From Gillisia sp. UBA3175 (lineage in GTDB: Bacteria; Bacteroidota; Bacteroidia; Flavobacteriales; Flavobacteriaceae), in NCBI GenBank assembly GCA_002364325.1, contig DEXV01000002.1:1-64000 (forward strand): a stretch of 64,000 nucleotides of DNA. The letters run 5' to 3'. This document shows positions 55,016 through 64,000 of this stretch, one piece after another (position 1 is the first letter of the stretch; each line of letters opens with the position of its first letter). Both the position numbers and the translations under genes were made by a program. The notes below the pieces were generated by a model. The model ran no database searches. It saw only the letters and a program-made list of their open reading frames with translations, and was not told where the DNA came from.

Positions 55016-56746
55016 CTATATAATAATTCGCACCTCTCCTAGTTCTTGAACCCTATATGCAAATTTTTCACTAGGAGCGCCAATAAACATGAAATTGGTT
55101 GGGATCTTCCATCGTTTAGAAAGCTCCTGAATTTTTTCAGGGCCAAAACTACCTGGCTCTTCAATAAACTCGATATGTATATCGGGATAGGCTCTATCTA
55201 ATACTTCAATATCTTCCTTAAGATTATCGGCTACCTTTAATCCATTATCGAGAACTGCTACAATCTTTAATCTACGGGTAGATTCATTCTTTTTTATATA
55301 CAGCATCACTTTATTAAGATTCTCTACATTATCATTATTGGTAAAGAAAACAAAATGCTGTCCGCTAATTTCAGCAAGTTTCCTTTTAGCCCTTTTATTG
55401 ATCTTGTTAAAGAATTTACTGTTATGCGGAAAAACATAAGTGCTAACAATTAAGAACCCTCGGATAATATAGCTGTTATACAACATAAAAAACACCACAA
55501 TTAAGGTAGGGATAAGGTATTCTATAAATATTAGCAAGTAAGGCGGGTTAAGAACCACATTCCCAATAATTGCAGCCAAAACTGCTACAATTGCAACAAT
55601 TAAGGCTAGCCAACTAGCTCGCTCTGGTCTGGGCAATTTCTCCCTTTTAACTTTTAGAAGAAAGTTCCCAATACCAAATAGCACCATAACAGATAAGAAT
55701 GCAATGGTATAAACTCCTGCCAATTTTGCGAGATCTCCACCAGTAACAAAAAGTATGGATGTACAAAGCACAAAGAATAAAATATAAATGAGATAAGAAC
55801 TTTTTCTTTTGTTCTTCTTCAATAAGATGCTAGGAAGAATTCTATCTAAAGCCATACGCTCCATAAGTCCTCCCACTCCAACAAAAGACGTTAAGACAGC
55901 TCCACTCAGTACCAATGAGGCATCTAAACCAACCATGAATGATAACCAGCTTCCTCCGGATATATTACCGAGAAAAGATAGTAAGGCTTCCTGATTATTA
56001 TTTACAACTTCCATTGGGATCAAGGCCAAGGCTAAAAATGCAATAAGCGGATTAAAAATACTTACCACGATCCACATATTACGAAGGGTCTTTGGAAAAA
56101 CTCCTGGTTTTTGTTCTTCAACAAAATTGGCTGAACTTTCAAATCCGCTAATACCCAGCATGGCTGCTGAAAAACCAAAGAATAAAGCTTGTACAACTCC
56201 TCCTTCCACCGGCATATGAAAGTTATTAATTAGTGTTTCGAAGCCATTATTAAAGAAATAATACAAACAAAAACCACATAAAAGCGTAAGTGAGACCAAA
56301 TGAAAAAGAAAAATAGCAATCGCTACTTTAGAAGATTCACCAATTCCAATAATGACCAATCCCATAAAAAGAAAAAGTAATCCGATGGTTACTGGTAATA
56401 TAGGAATACTATTCCAAATGCTATAGGCATATTTAATGGCTTCACTGGCAGATATAACAGCAGTAGCCATATAAGATAACACTGTTAGCGCAGCGGCAAG
56501 TGAGGCTGTAGATTTTTGGGTGGTGTTCAGCAATGCATTATATGCCCCACCATTCAAGGGCAGTGCACCAACTACTTCGCCATAGATATTTCTGAATAAG
56601 AATAATACACCCGCGACCATTAAGAGTGAAATCCATGCATATTGCCCCGCATAAAAAATTGCTAAGGCTGATACATATAAACACGAAGAGCTTATATCAT
56701 TACCACATATTGCAGTAGCTTCAAGCTGATTTAATTTTTTAGCCAT
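55016..56746 (-). CDS. APC superfamily amino-acid permease
   Basis: A 576-residue transporter with about 12 helices. The N-terminus LNQLEATAICGNDISSSCLYVSA and the FFGFSAAMLGISGFESSANFVEE block are typical of APC permeases. After helix 12 there is a hydrophilic domain of about 130 residues (GQHFVFFTNNDNVENLNKVMLYI; LKIVAVLDNGLKV; FIEEPGSFGPEKIQELSKRW) resembling a universal-stress-protein fold, probably regulatory. The substrate is unknown. Start ATG 56746, with a -7-like TAATTTTG on the minus strand at 56761-56768. Monocistronic. Confidence 0.9.
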   Translation of the reverse strand: MAKKLNQLEATAICGNDISSSCLYVSALAIFYAGQYAWISLLMVAGVLFLFRNIYGEVVGALPLNGGAYNALLNTTQKSTASLAAALTVLSYMATAVISASEAIKYAYSIWNSIPILPVTIGLLFLFMGLVIIGIGESSKVAIAIFLFHLVSLTLLCGFCLYYFFNNGFETLINNFHMPVEGGVVQALFFGFSAAMLGISGFESSANFVEEQKPGVFPKTLRNMWIVVSIFNPLIAFLALALIPMEVVNNNQEALLSFLGNISGGSWLSFMVGLDASLVLSGAVLTSFVGVGGLMERMALDRILPSILLKKNKRKSSYLIYILFFVLCTSILFVTGGDLAKLAGVYTIAFLSVMVLFGIGNFLLKVKREKLPRPERASWLALIVAIVAVLAAIIGNVVLNPPYLLIFIEYLIPTLIVVFFMLYNSYIIRGFLIVSTYVFPHNSKFFNKINKRAKRKLAEISGQHFVFFTNNDNVENLNKVMLYIKKNESTRRLKIVAVLDNGLKVADNLKEDIEVLDRAYPDIHIEFIEEPGSFGPEKIQELSKRWKIPTNFMFIGAPSEKFAYRVQELGEVRIII

Positions 56747-57027
56747 ACTTGAAATTCAAACAAAATTAGATAAGATTATAATCTTAACTTAAAAGAAGAT
56801 GTTAAAGGTTTGGTATCAAGGCAAATAAAAAAATTAAGAAGCAATAATTATTTAAGATAATTAATTATAAAGGTTTTATATCAAAATAAACTTTAAAAAA
56901 AACGAATAAGAGCTATCAAAAAAAAGGAAATAGGAATTCATTCTGGCTAATAAAAATAAATATTATGAGTTTAAGATACTGAAAGGAGCTCTTGATCTAT
57001 TTAGATAAATCAAATTTCAACTTTAGA
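56747..57027. other. Divergent intergenic region
   Basis: About 280 very AT-rich bases between the permease and glycosyltransferase genes, with promoters at both ends. No open frame, tRNA, or repeat is visible between them. Confidence 0.5.
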
Positions 57028-57055
57028 TTGATTTTAGATTTATTCCATACATTTG
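57028..57055 (+). promoter_or_regulatory. Promoter of the lipid-glycosylation operon
   Basis: TTG (57028-57030) and TACATTTG (57048-57055), 17 bases apart, match the Bacteroidota consensus. Transcription would start near 57061 and give a 35-base leader before the GT2 ATG. Confidence 0.75.
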
Positions 57056-57095
57056 TTAGAATATTTTCATAAAAGAATAGTACAAACTGCAGTTA

Positions 57096-57809
57096 ATGCT
57101 AGAAGAACTTACGGTAATTGTACCCGTTTACAATGAGGAGGAAAACCTTAAACGAGTAGAAAAAGAACTTTCAGAATACATAAAAATAGCCCATGTCCCT
57201 ACCAAGGTTTTATTTGTAAATGATGGATCCAAGGATAACAGCCAGAAGATCATAGAAGATATCTGTGCTGCAAATACCAATTTCAATTTTATCAATTTTG
57301 AGAAGAATTATGGACTAAGTGCTGCAATTAAGGCAGGTTTTGACCATGTTACCACCTCGTTGACAGGTTATATAGATTCAGACCTTCAAACAGATCCTAT
57401 GGATTTTAATACCCTTTTGGATAATTTAGATGGGGTAGATCTAGTTACCGGATATAGAAACAATAGAAAAGATTCTTTTGTAAAGAATGCTTCATCCATC
57501 ATTGCCAATGGTATTAGAAGAACCTTTACAGATGATGAAATGGATGATACGGGTTGTCCCTTAAAAATAATTAGAACAGAATACGCTAAACGTATTCCCA
57601 TGTTTAAAGGTTTACATAGATTTCTTCCTGCAATGATCCTTTTACAGCAGGGAAAAATAAAACAAGTTCCCATAAAACATTATCCTAGAATGGCCGGAAC
57701 TCCAAATTTTGGAGTTTGGAATAGATTATTAGGCCCCCTTTTGGATTGCTTTGCTTATTTATGGATGAAACATAAGTACATCAATTATAAAGTAGTCGCT
57801 AAAGGATGA
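57096..57809 (+). CDS. Glycosyltransferase family 2 (polyprenyl-phosphate sugar transferase type)
   Basis: A 237-residue cytosolic-facing GT2. Motifs: TVIVPVYNEEENL at the start, VLFVNDGSKD, GYIDSDLQTDP (the DxD motif), and RIPMFKGLHRFLPAMILLQ. It resembles ArnC/GtrB/DPM1, which put a sugar on undecaprenyl or dolichyl phosphate. C-terminal membrane helices of ArnC are missing, so another protein must anchor it; the LAB_N membrane protein encoded next may do so. Start ATG 57096; its end overlaps the next gene by four bases (ATGA). Confidence 0.92.
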   Translation: MLEELTVIVPVYNEEENLKRVEKELSEYIKIAHVPTKVLFVNDGSKDNSQKIIEDICAANTNFNFINFEKNYGLSAAIKAGFDHVTTSLTGYIDSDLQTDPMDFNTLLDNLDGVDLVTGYRNNRKDSFVKNASSIIANGIRRTFTDDEMDDTGCPLKIIRTEYAKRIPMFKGLHRFLPAMILLQQGKIKQVPIKHYPRMAGTPNFGVWNRLLGPLLDCFAYLWMKHKYINYKVVAKG

Positions 57810-58432
57810 GCAGTTGGCTAGTTTATACCATTGGTTTTTTCGCACAACTCCTTTTCTCTGGTCGATCTGTTTTTCAATGGATCTTATCTGAAAAAAGCAA
57901 GAAGGTTTTAACTCCTTCCCTATTTTGGCAACTGAGTCTTATTGCTTCTTTTCTAATGTTCCTATATGGATATTTAAGAAGCGATTTTGCCATAATGTTG
58001 GGCCAGGCACTTACCTATTTTATTTATATAAGAAACCTGCAGCTTCAAGGAGAATGGATTAAAATACATAAATATCTAAGGTTCTTACTTTGGATATTTC
58101 CTGTTTTAATCGTCATCCTAGGCTATAATAACAATATTTACGATGCCGATAGATTATTCAAAAATGAGGACATTCCCTTTTGGCTTTTAATGCTTGGAAT
58201 AGTCTCGCAGGTAGTTTTTACACTAAGGTTTATTTACCAATGGATCTATTCAGAAAAACATAAAGAATCTTTACTTCCATTAGGGTTTTGGCTACTTAGC
58301 TTTACCGGATCCACCTTGATCATTATTTATTCTATTTATCGAGCAGATCCTGTTTTGTTTGCAGGGCATGCAATTGGAATTGTAATGTACGCGCGTAATA
58401 TGGTGATACTACGAAGACAGTTAAGGTCTTAA
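57806..58432 (+). CDS. Double LAB_N-domain membrane protein
   Basis: A 208-residue membrane protein with about six helices. It is an internal duplication: residues 9-80 and 136-205 align, sharing Q-L/V-x-F-x-x-R, QWI-x-SEK, the SEK-x-K segment and Y-x-R-x-DF/DP (RSVFQWILSEKSKK versus RFIYQWIYSEKHKE; IYIRNL versus MYARNM). This is the N-terminal domain of lipid-A-disaccharide synthase (LAB_N), separate from any synthase. Related proteins in lipid A modification systems work with a GT2 and an ArnT-like transferase, exactly the neighbours here. Possibly a lipid-linked sugar transporter or scaffold; inference. Confidence 0.88.
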   Translation: MSSWLVYTIGFFAQLLFSGRSVFQWILSEKSKKVLTPSLFWQLSLIASFLMFLYGYLRSDFAIMLGQALTYFIYIRNLQLQGEWIKIHKYLRFLLWIFPVLIVILGYNNNIYDADRLFKNEDIPFWLLMLGIVSQVVFTLRFIYQWIYSEKHKESLLPLGFWLLSFTGSTLIIIYSIYRADPVLFAGHAIGIVMYARNMVILRRQLRS

Positions 58433-58481
58433 GCTTAAGCGAGAGCTACGTTTAGAACCGAATAATTTATAATAGATTATT

Positions 58482-60110
58482 ATGAGATTAAAACTTGTAA
58501 AGTTACTGTTCTTAATATTCGTAGTATTTAATATTGGTCTTGGCAGCTATGGTTTAGCCGAAACAAGCGAAGCTAGATATGCTGAGATAAGCCGCGAAAT
58601 GGTAACTAGCGGAGATTATTTTCATCCCACGCTACTTAATATAAAGCACTATCATAAACCACCCCTTACCTATTATATAACTTCTTTAGGTTATAAGATT
58701 TTTGGCATCAATGAATATGGCGCGAGATTCTTTTTAGGGATCGCACTTATATTACAGATATTGTTAGTTTATAAAATTGCGGAACTACTTCTTAATGATA
58801 AACAAAAGGCATATTCTGCAGCATTGATCTATAGTACTTTTCCTGTGGTATTAATAGCCGCCAGAAACTTAACAACAGATGCTTACTTAGTGACCTTTGT
58901 ATTATGGTCCATTCATCTTTGGGTGAAGTTTAAAAAACAGAACAAGAAACTATTCCTTTACGGATTTTTTATTGCCATGGGTCTGGCATTTCTTAACAAA
59001 GGCCCGGTCGGCTTTATTCCCGCATTAATTTTTATAGTTTGTTATAAGTATTTTAACAAGGAGAAAGTAAACTTTTCGATAAATATATTCTTAGGGATCA
59101 TACTTATGTTGGGTATATCTGCATCCTGGTTTATAGAAATTATTGTAAAAGATGATAAGGTCTGGAATTATTTGATCCATGAACAAATAGTGAACAGAGC
59201 AACGAATGCCGATCAGTTTCATAGAACACAACCCTTTTGGTATTATTTAGCCTTAGCTCCTGCCCTTGGTTTGCCATGGTTAATTTTCATTATAAGTATG
59301 TTTACGAAAAATGTAAAGAAGGATTGGAAAAATAAAGATGTTTTAAACGTGGTGATCCTGAGCTCTGGATACTTGTTCATTTTATTCTCGCTATTCTCTT
59401 CTAAACTTATCTTGTATATATTACCCATGTTTCCTTTTCTTGCAATTGCAGGAGCAATCCTGTTAGAAAAAGTTACTGAAGTTCAATTAAAATGGTTTAC
59501 AGGAAGTTATTATTTACTGTATGCGATCTTGTTTGTGGCTCTGCTGGTAATTACTTTTGTTCCAGTAATTCAAATGAATCTGCTTATTAATATTGGTCTT
59601 CTTCTTTTAACTCTTGGAATTGTAATTTTTTACTGGAAATTTTGTAAGCAAAATTCAATTTCAAATTTATTACAACTGGGAATTGGGTTCATATGCGTTC
59701 TAATGTTATTCCATACTGCCATTGCCTCTAAAAATCCCGAATCTATGAACTCTATTAAGGAGATCGCTGGATTTATTAAACAAGAAAAGGGAAATAAGCT
59801 AAGTAGTTTATTGGTATATGATTATTTGCTTCCTTCGGCGAGTTTTTATTTGAATGCTGAAATTATCACTATTAGCAATACAAATTATAACACTTTTCGG
59901 GAGACGCAGTTTGAAGACAATTTAAATTACAAGGAAAATCTTTTTAATATTAAAACTGCTGAAGGTTTACAAAGAATTAAAAATAGGATCTTAGAAGAGG
60001 ATCAGGTTTATATGGAACTCAAGAAAAATCCACTTCCCGATTCCCTGAGTTATTTGCTTACACATTTTACTCATAAAGTGGAAAAAGATAAATGGGTCTT
60101 GTATTATTAA
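58482..60110 (+). CDS. ArnT-like glycosyltransferase family 39
   Basis: A 542-residue multi-helix transferase that moves a sugar from a polyprenyl-phosphate carrier to a lipid or protein. The first periplasmic loop holds TSEARYAEISREMVTSGDYFHP, with the catalytic Asp/Glu residues of the PMT/ArnT fold, and the HKPPLTYYITSLGYKIFG block. About 10-12 helices follow. The C-terminal domain ends in a periplasmic region (TLEEDQVYMELKKN region). With the upstream GT2 and LAB_N proteins this forms a small modification operon; the target (lipid A is likely) is inferred. Confidence 0.9.
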   Translation: MRLKLVKLLFLIFVVFNIGLGSYGLAETSEARYAEISREMVTSGDYFHPTLLNIKHYHKPPLTYYITSLGYKIFGINEYGARFFLGIALILQILLVYKIAELLLNDKQKAYSAALIYSTFPVVLIAARNLTTDAYLVTFVLWSIHLWVKFKKQNKKLFLYGFFIAMGLAFLNKGPVGFIPALIFIVCYKYFNKEKVNFSINIFLGIILMLGISASWFIEIIVKDDKVWNYLIHEQIVNRATNADQFHRTQPFWYYLALAPALGLPWLIFIISMFTKNVKKDWKNKDVLNVVILSSGYLFILFSLFSSKLILYILPMFPFLAIAGAILLEKVTEVQLKWFTGSYYLLYAILFVALLVITFVPVIQMNLLINIGLLLLTLGIVIFYWKFCKQNSISNLLQLGIGFICVLMLFHTAIASKNPESMNSIKEIAGFIKQEKGNKLSSLLVYDYLLPSASFYLNAEIITISNTNYNTFRETQFEDNLNYKENLFNIKTAEGLQRIKNRILEEDQVYMELKKNPLPDSLSYLLTHFTHKVEKDKWVLYY

Positions 60111-60125
60111 AGAGCACTCGAAGTT

Positions 60126-61001
60126 CTATTCCGCGTTTCTCTCTACATATTTAATTATTTGAAGCGCAATATTTTTACCTGTTGCTTTTTCTATACCTTC
60201 CAGTCCCGGGGAAGAGTTTACCTCTAGAATTAATGGTCCTCTAGCCGATTGTAACATATCTACACCGGCAACACCAAGTCCCATTACACGAGCTGCTTTT
60301 AAAGCTGCATTTTCTTCTTCATCAGTTAACTCGATAATTTCTGCTGAACCACCTCGGTGAAGGTTAGATCTAAATTCTCCATCCTTCCCTTGTCTTTTCA
60401 TGGCTCCTACCACAACACCATCTACCACAAAAGCCCGTATATCTGCACCTTTTGCCTCTTTTATAAATTCCTGCACTATCACTCGAGCTTGCAATCCATT
60501 GAAGGCTTCTAAAATAGATTCAGCCGAATTTCTATTATCTGCTAAAACTACACCAAGTCCTTGAGTGCCTTCTAATAATTTAATAACCAAAGGGGCACCC
60601 CCAACTTTATCTATTACGCTACTTACATCCTTAGAATAATTACTAAAAACGGTTTTAGGCAATCCTAAACTTGCTCTGGAAAGTATTTGTAAACTTCGTA
60701 ATTTATCTCTGGATCTTACCAAGGCTTGAGATTCTGTAGCAGTAAAGACCTTCATCATCTCGAATTGTCTAACAACCGCTGTTCCAAAGAAAGTAACAGA
60801 AGCTCCTATTCTAGGGATTACGCCATCTATATCTGTTAGCTCCTTCCCTTTATAGATTACACTTGGTTTTTTTTTCTCTATAACAAGATCACATTTAGTA
60901 TGATCTACAACTATAACTTCGTGGCCTTTTTTCTCTCCAACTTCTACTAATCTTTTTGTAGAATAGAGGTTAGGGTTTGCAGATAATATTACTAATTTCA
61001 T
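60126..61001 (-). CDS. rimK: RimK-type ATP-grasp ligase
   Basis: A 291-residue ATP-grasp enzyme. RimK adds glutamate residues to the C-terminus of ribosomal protein S6. The core has [19 protein letters not shown] (ATP lid), [33 protein letters not shown] and [18 protein letters not shown], matching the E. coli RimK blocks. It converges on the ArnT-like gene, ending 15 bases from its stop. Start ATG 61001. An S6-specific role is inferred. Confidence 0.94.
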   Translation of the reverse strand: MKLVILSANPNLYSTKRLVEVGEKKGHEVIVVDHTKCDLVIEKKKPSVIYKGKELTDIDGVIPRIGASVTFFGTAVVRQFEMMKVFTATESQALVRSRDKLRSLQILSRASLGLPKTVFSNYSKDVSSVIDKVGGAPLVIKLLEGTQGLGVVLADNRNSAESILEAFNGLQARVIVQEFIKEAKGADIRAFVVDGVVVGAMKRQGKDGEFRSNLHRGGSAEIIELTDEEENAALKAARVMGLGVAGVDMLQSARGPLILEVNSSPGLEGIEKATGKNIALQIIKYVERNAE

Positions 61002-61141
61002 GTATGCAATTTTGATATTGAATCGAAGGAAAAGGAATTTAATGAAAAATAGATCTTCCTGCGGAGGTTAGTTTTTAATTATGGTAAGTTAATATGCAAA
61101 TAAAAGAATTCTCATTTATTAAAGTTAAACTTTAGATAAAA

Positions 61142-61174
61142 AAAAAGCTACTTTATTTCAAAAGTAGCTTTTTG
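61142..61174 (-). terminator. Terminator of the lipocalin-like gene
   Basis: AAAAAGCTACTTT pairs with AAAGTAGCTTTTT around a short loop. It follows the 61196 gene on the minus strand by about 20 bases and has the required T-tract in that direction. Confidence 0.9.
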
Positions 61175-61195
61175 CTTAAACCATATTTAATAGCT

Positions 61196-61621
61196 CTAAT
61201 TTCTTTTCGCAAAAACTTTAGTATCTGTACTGCTATAACGAATAGAGAATTTTTTAAAATTATCTAAAAAGGTGATCGTCAGGTTTTGGTCTGCACTACT
61301 TCCATTCGGAGTTACTCTAAATTGATTGTTTCCCAAATACTCCCAAGTACCATTTACAATTACTGCAACCGAACAATTTACAGATCCTTCGCCTGCAAAA
61401 GTGGTTTTGGTATAGGTTCTTGCATTGCTAAAAACATAGGTGATCTGGTTGCTACAAGTAACATTTTCTATAAGATCACCATTCTGAATGTAATAATCCA
61501 GATCCCAAGTACCATATAAGCTGGTAGACTCGATTGGTGGATCTGAATCGTTATTGCTGGAACAAGCAGTAAATAAAATGCTAGTTAAACTAATAAGTAG
61601 AAGTACAATTATTTTTTTCAT
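61196..61621 (-). CDS. Lipocalin-like lipoprotein
   Basis: A 141-residue lipoprotein (lipobox LFTAC) with a beta-rich mature part of the lipocalin-like family: SLYGTWDLDYYIQNG, CSNQITYVFSNARTYT, GTWEYLGNNQFRVTPNG, ending with FSIRYSSTDTKVFAK. Two Cys (positions in VTCSNQ and VNCSVAV) may form a disulfide. Such proteins are common in Flavobacteriaceae and of unknown role. Start ATG 61621. Monocistronic with its own terminator. Confidence 0.88.
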   Translation of the reverse strand: MKKIIVLLLISLTSILFTACSSNNDSDPPIESTSLYGTWDLDYYIQNGDLIENVTCSNQITYVFSNARTYTKTTFAGEGSVNCSVAVIVNGTWEYLGNNQFRVTPNGSSADQNLTITFLDNFKKFSIRYSSTDTKVFAKRN

Positions 61622-61827
61622 AGTGCGCGAGATATCTTTTTAGTTAGATTAATGATAAAATAAGTTGATCGATGCTGCTAATTTATTGTAATCTAATGAA
61701 TTATCAAGACTAATTTTTTAATCCCTGAACTCTCAAAACATTTTAAAAATTATAGCAAATAATCCACTTCACAGAATATCAACAAAATTCATTCCCAAGC
61801 CTCGTATTCGAACAAACTAAATTTTAA

Positions 61828-61835
61828 TACTTTTG
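61828..61835 (+). promoter_or_regulatory. -7 element before the pseudouridine synthase gene
   Basis: TACTTTTG fits TAnnTTTG and lies 17 bases before the ATG at 61853. No TTG is found at the expected -33 distance, so confidence is limited. Confidence 0.45.
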
Positions 61836-61852
61836 ATCCAAGCAAAAAATGC

Positions 61853-62431
61853 ATGTCTATAAACTCCCATTTTAAGATCTATAAACCTTATGGCTACCTC
61901 AGCCAATTTATCCACAATCATACAACGCGTAGAAACAAAAAGCTTTTAGGAGAACTTGGCGGGTTTCCAGAGAATATCATGGCAATTGGAAGATTAGATG
62001 AAGATTCTGAAGGTTTGCTTTTTTTAACCACAAGTGGAAAAATGAGCGAATTGGTACGAAGCAAGTATGTGGAAAAGGAATACTATGTTCAAATAGATGG
62101 CAATATAGCAGAAGAAGCCATAAAGCAATTAGAAAGCGGAGTTAGTATTGGTATTAATGGCAAAAAGTACTTGACCGCTCCATGCATAGCCAAGATTTTA
62201 GATCCCGCCCCTAAATTTCCAGAACGATCTAAAAGGATACGGGATGATCGGCATGGACCTACCAGTTGGATATCCATAACTTTAAAAGAAGGAAAATTTA
62301 GGCAGGTAAAAAAAATGACCGCTGCTGTGGGTTACCCTACACTAAGATTGGTGAGATATAGAATAGGGAACGAATTTTTAAATGATATGCTTCCTGGGGA
62401 AATAATTAAGGTTGAAAATTTCGATCTTTAA
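61853..62431 (+). CDS. rRNA large-subunit pseudouridine synthase (RluE/RsuA family)
   Basis: A 192-residue enzyme converting uridine to pseudouridine in rRNA. The catalytic motif is AIGRLDEDSEGLLFLTTSG with the nucleophilic Asp; the C-terminal KEGKFRQVKKMTAAVGYPTLRLVR motif of the RsuA/RluE type is present. It has no S4 domain, as in RluE. The start ATG at 61853 is favoured by the -7 box and by the FKIYKPYGYLSQF opening. Exact target base is unknown. Monocistronic. Confidence 0.93.
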   Translation: MSINSHFKIYKPYGYLSQFIHNHTTRRNKKLLGELGGFPENIMAIGRLDEDSEGLLFLTTSGKMSELVRSKYVEKEYYVQIDGNIAEEAIKQLESGVSIGINGKKYLTAPCIAKILDPAPKFPERSKRIRDDRHGPTSWISITLKEGKFRQVKKMTAAVGYPTLRLVRYRIGNEFLNDMLPGEIIKVENFDL

Positions 62432-62498
62432 TACCAGCTTGTTCTGAATACAATTAGATCTGACTTCTGAAAATACGTTCCCTAAAATTTAAAGATTT

Positions 62499-63065
62499 TC
62501 AGCTAATTTCTATATCGTTTTCTCCGAAATTTAATTCATCCATTGATTTTTTAATATCCTTTAAGCTTCTTTTCTGATCTTCATTTTCATATTTAATATT
62601 CTCTAAATACTGATAGATCTGATTTATAGCTATTCTGTTATTTCTTAATTTTTCTCGCACCTCAGAGCTCTCACTCATATTAAAAACCACCCTTTTTAAT
62701 AAAGGTCTTAGTTTTTCCTGAATTGATTGCATATTCTTTTTTAGGATGAATCCACTAGCACCAGACAAAATAGTATTTGCTGCTAACTCTTCATCTTCTA
62801 TAGTTCCTGTAAGAAAAATAAACGGAAGGTTGGGATCGAAATCCTTAGTTGTTTTAAGAATATCTAATCCAGTACAGGTTGGTAAATTATAATCTGAAAT
62901 AATTACATCTGGAATAAAAGTCTGCAATTCTTGATTGAAATGCGGCAAATTATCCACCACTTTAACATCTAAAGTTACCACGATCTTAGAAAGGTGATCG
63001 GTGATAAGCTCTGCATCAGTCTTATCATGTTCGGCTAGTAAGATTCTTAATGGAGTTGTGATCAT
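62499..63065 (-). CDS. Response regulator, receiver domain plus helix
   Basis: A 188-residue protein with one receiver domain: LLAEHDKTDAEL acidic pair (Glu-His-Asp), phospho-acceptor in VIISDYNLP, LTGT switch Thr and ILKKN Lys. There is no DNA-binding domain; the last 60 residues (ENIKYENEDQKRSLKDIKKSM) form a coiled helix. It belongs to the family found next to phytochrome-like or hybrid kinases and may relay phosphate from the downstream-read kinase that starts 216 bases upstream on the same strand. Start ATG 63065. Confidence 0.9.
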   Translation of the reverse strand: MITTPLRILLAEHDKTDAELITDHLSKIVVTLDVKVVDNLPHFNQELQTFIPDVIISDYNLPTCTGLDILKTTKDFDPNLPFIFLTGTIEDEELAANTILSGASGFILKKNMQSIQEKLRPLLKRVVFNMSESSEVREKLRNNRIAINQIYQYLENIKYENEDQKRSLKDIKKSMDELNFGENDIEIS

Positions 63066-63281
63066 GTTTAAAATAAAATAAATGATGAATCTGTTAATTT
63101 TTCAGATAAACAATGCTAAATAATACTATGGATCCTGCTACCTATTCAACTTCTAAAAATAATTTACTCTACAAATAACAACCTCCTTATGAGCTTGGAT
63201 ATGTCCTATAAAATGAACTGGGTCCTGTTTACAATTAGTAATTGTTACGCTTGTATCCAGTTCATCCATGCTTTTGACTAC

Positions 63282-64000
63282 TTAGAACTTTTTAATTTTC
63301 ACATAAAAAGTACTACCCACATTTAATTGAGAATCAACCCAAGCTGCACCTTCATGAAGTTGAACAATTTTCTCGACATGTGCTAAACCAACACCTGTTC
63401 CCTCAAATTTTTCCGGGGTACGCACTCTATTAAAAATAGTGAAAATATTTTTTTGATCTTCTTCAGAAATTCCAATACCGTTATCCATAAAAGAGAAGAT
63501 CCAATAATCCCCTTCAGAATATGCAGATACTCTAACTTCGGGAGCCCTGTCTTTATCTACATATTTAAGCGCATTGCTTAATAAATTCTGAAAAAGCAAT
63601 CTCAACTCGATCTCGTAAGCCTTAAGTTTAGGAAGAGCTCCTATATAGACTTTTCCTTTGGTTTCTCTCAGTCTTTTACCAAGATCGTATTTCACAACCT
63701 CCATAAGTTCTTTAGAATCTACCAAGACCTTTTTAGAATCTCTACCAATTCTAGAGTGTTCTAATAGCCCTTTTATCTGATTTGCCAATCTATCTGAAGC
63801 TTCATCAATATAGGAGATGTACTCTTTTGCTTTATCATCTAACTTATCTGCATAGATCTTACCCAAAATATCACTTCCAAACTTAATGGTAGCTAAGGGT
63901 TCCTGAAGATCATGAGAACAAATAGAAACAAATTGCTCTAGATCTTTATTCGCTCTTTCAAGGTCATGTTTTTGTTCCTTGAGTTCTTCCTGTGCTTGTT
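63282..64000 (-). CDS. Sensor histidine kinase, C-terminal part (cut by window end)
   Basis: The open frame runs from the window edge at 64000 to the stop at 63282, about 239 codons, 5' incomplete. It begins in a helical linker (EELKEQKHDLERANKDLEQ), then the H-box ICSHDLQEPLATI with phospho-His, N-box LFQNLLSNALKYV, G1 DNGIGISEED and G2 TGVGLAHVEKIV. This is the CheY-pairing HisKA class often joined to PAS or phytochrome input domains, which would lie outside the window. It is likely the partner of the response regulator at 62499. Confidence 0.92.
   Translation of the reverse strand, partial: QAQEELKEQKHDLERANKDLEQFVSICSHDLQEPLATIKFGSDILGKIYADKLDDKAKEYISYIDEASDRLANQIKGLLEHSRIGRDSKKVLVDSKELMEVVKYDLGKRLRETKGKVYIGALPKLKAYEIELRLLFQNLLSNALKYVDKDRAPEVRVSAYSEGDYWIFSFMDNGIGISEEDQKNIFTIFNRVRTPEKFEGTGVGLAHVEKIVQLHEGAAWVDSQLNVGSTFYVKIKKF

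Noticed and set aside
61142..61174. Hairpin considered as part of a repeat array
   Set aside because: Single copy with T-tract and correct position; a terminator explains it.
1..64000. CRISPR array, prophage, integron or IS element
   Set aside because: No regularly spaced direct repeats, transposase, integrase or phage-structural gene was seen anywhere in the window.

Overview
This window is an AT-rich chromosomal segment of a flavobacterium (phylum Bacteroidota, family Flavobacteriaceae; a marine Gramella/Salegentibacter-like relative is my inference). The evidence is gldF-gldG gliding genes, a Flavo-1-like structured RNA, -33 TTG / -7 TAnnTTTG promoters, a MoxR-DUF58-BatA-DUF4175 operon, many SusD-independent lipoproteins and near-absence of Shine-Dalgarno sites. 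No tRNA, rRNA, CRISPR array, transposase or prophage was seen.

Layout. 1-7.1 kb: structured RNA, DUF4294 protein, M42 peptidase, topoisomerase IB, laminarinase-like GH16, purC and phoH. 7.3-14.3 kb: SAM hydrolase-type enzyme, a monooxygenase-fold protein, gldF-gldG, dnaN behind a structured leader, a DUF4870 membrane protein and mnmE, which carries an in-frame palindromic insertion. 14.6-19.5 kb: universal stress protein, outer-membrane barrel, Nudix hydrolase, two exported proteins. 19.8-23.7 kb: a thiol-redox OhrR/MarR-type operon (DoxX, regulator, quinone oxidoreductase, NAD(P)-binding protein) with a perfect palindrome at the predicted start site. 23.9-29.5 kb: a small conserved basic protein, inward-rectifier K+ channel, DedA protein, CDGSH protein, a deletion scar joining two gene remnants, YitT and HD-domain proteins.

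29.5-40.6 kb (all minus): tldD, pmbA, then DUF4159, MoxR ATPase, DUF58, BatA-like, DUF4175 and an amidotransferase-like membrane protein, probably an envelope quality-control or maturation system. 41-43.8 kb: exonuclease/GIY-YIG fusion and a decayed PAS/LamG locus. 44-45.7 kb: two adjacent paralogous small membrane proteins with a SAM methyltransferase, the most obscure intact gene set here. 45.7-54.8 kb: a cell-envelope response block (PAP2 phosphatase, PepSY-like lipoprotein, histidine kinase with an internal amber codon, response regulator, DUF1003, RND pump, adaptor, TolC). 55-64 kb: amino-acid permease, a three-gene lipid-glycosylation operon (GT2, double LAB_N protein, ArnT-like GT39), rimK, a lipocalin-like lipoprotein, an rRNA pseudouridine synthase and a response regulator/histidine kinase pair cut by the window end.

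The main themes to check are gene decay (three loci with frameshift, nonsense or deletion damage), palindromic repeats that have entered coding DNA, and two possible regulatory RNAs (before dnaN and at the left end). All functions are inferred from sequence reading without database searches.
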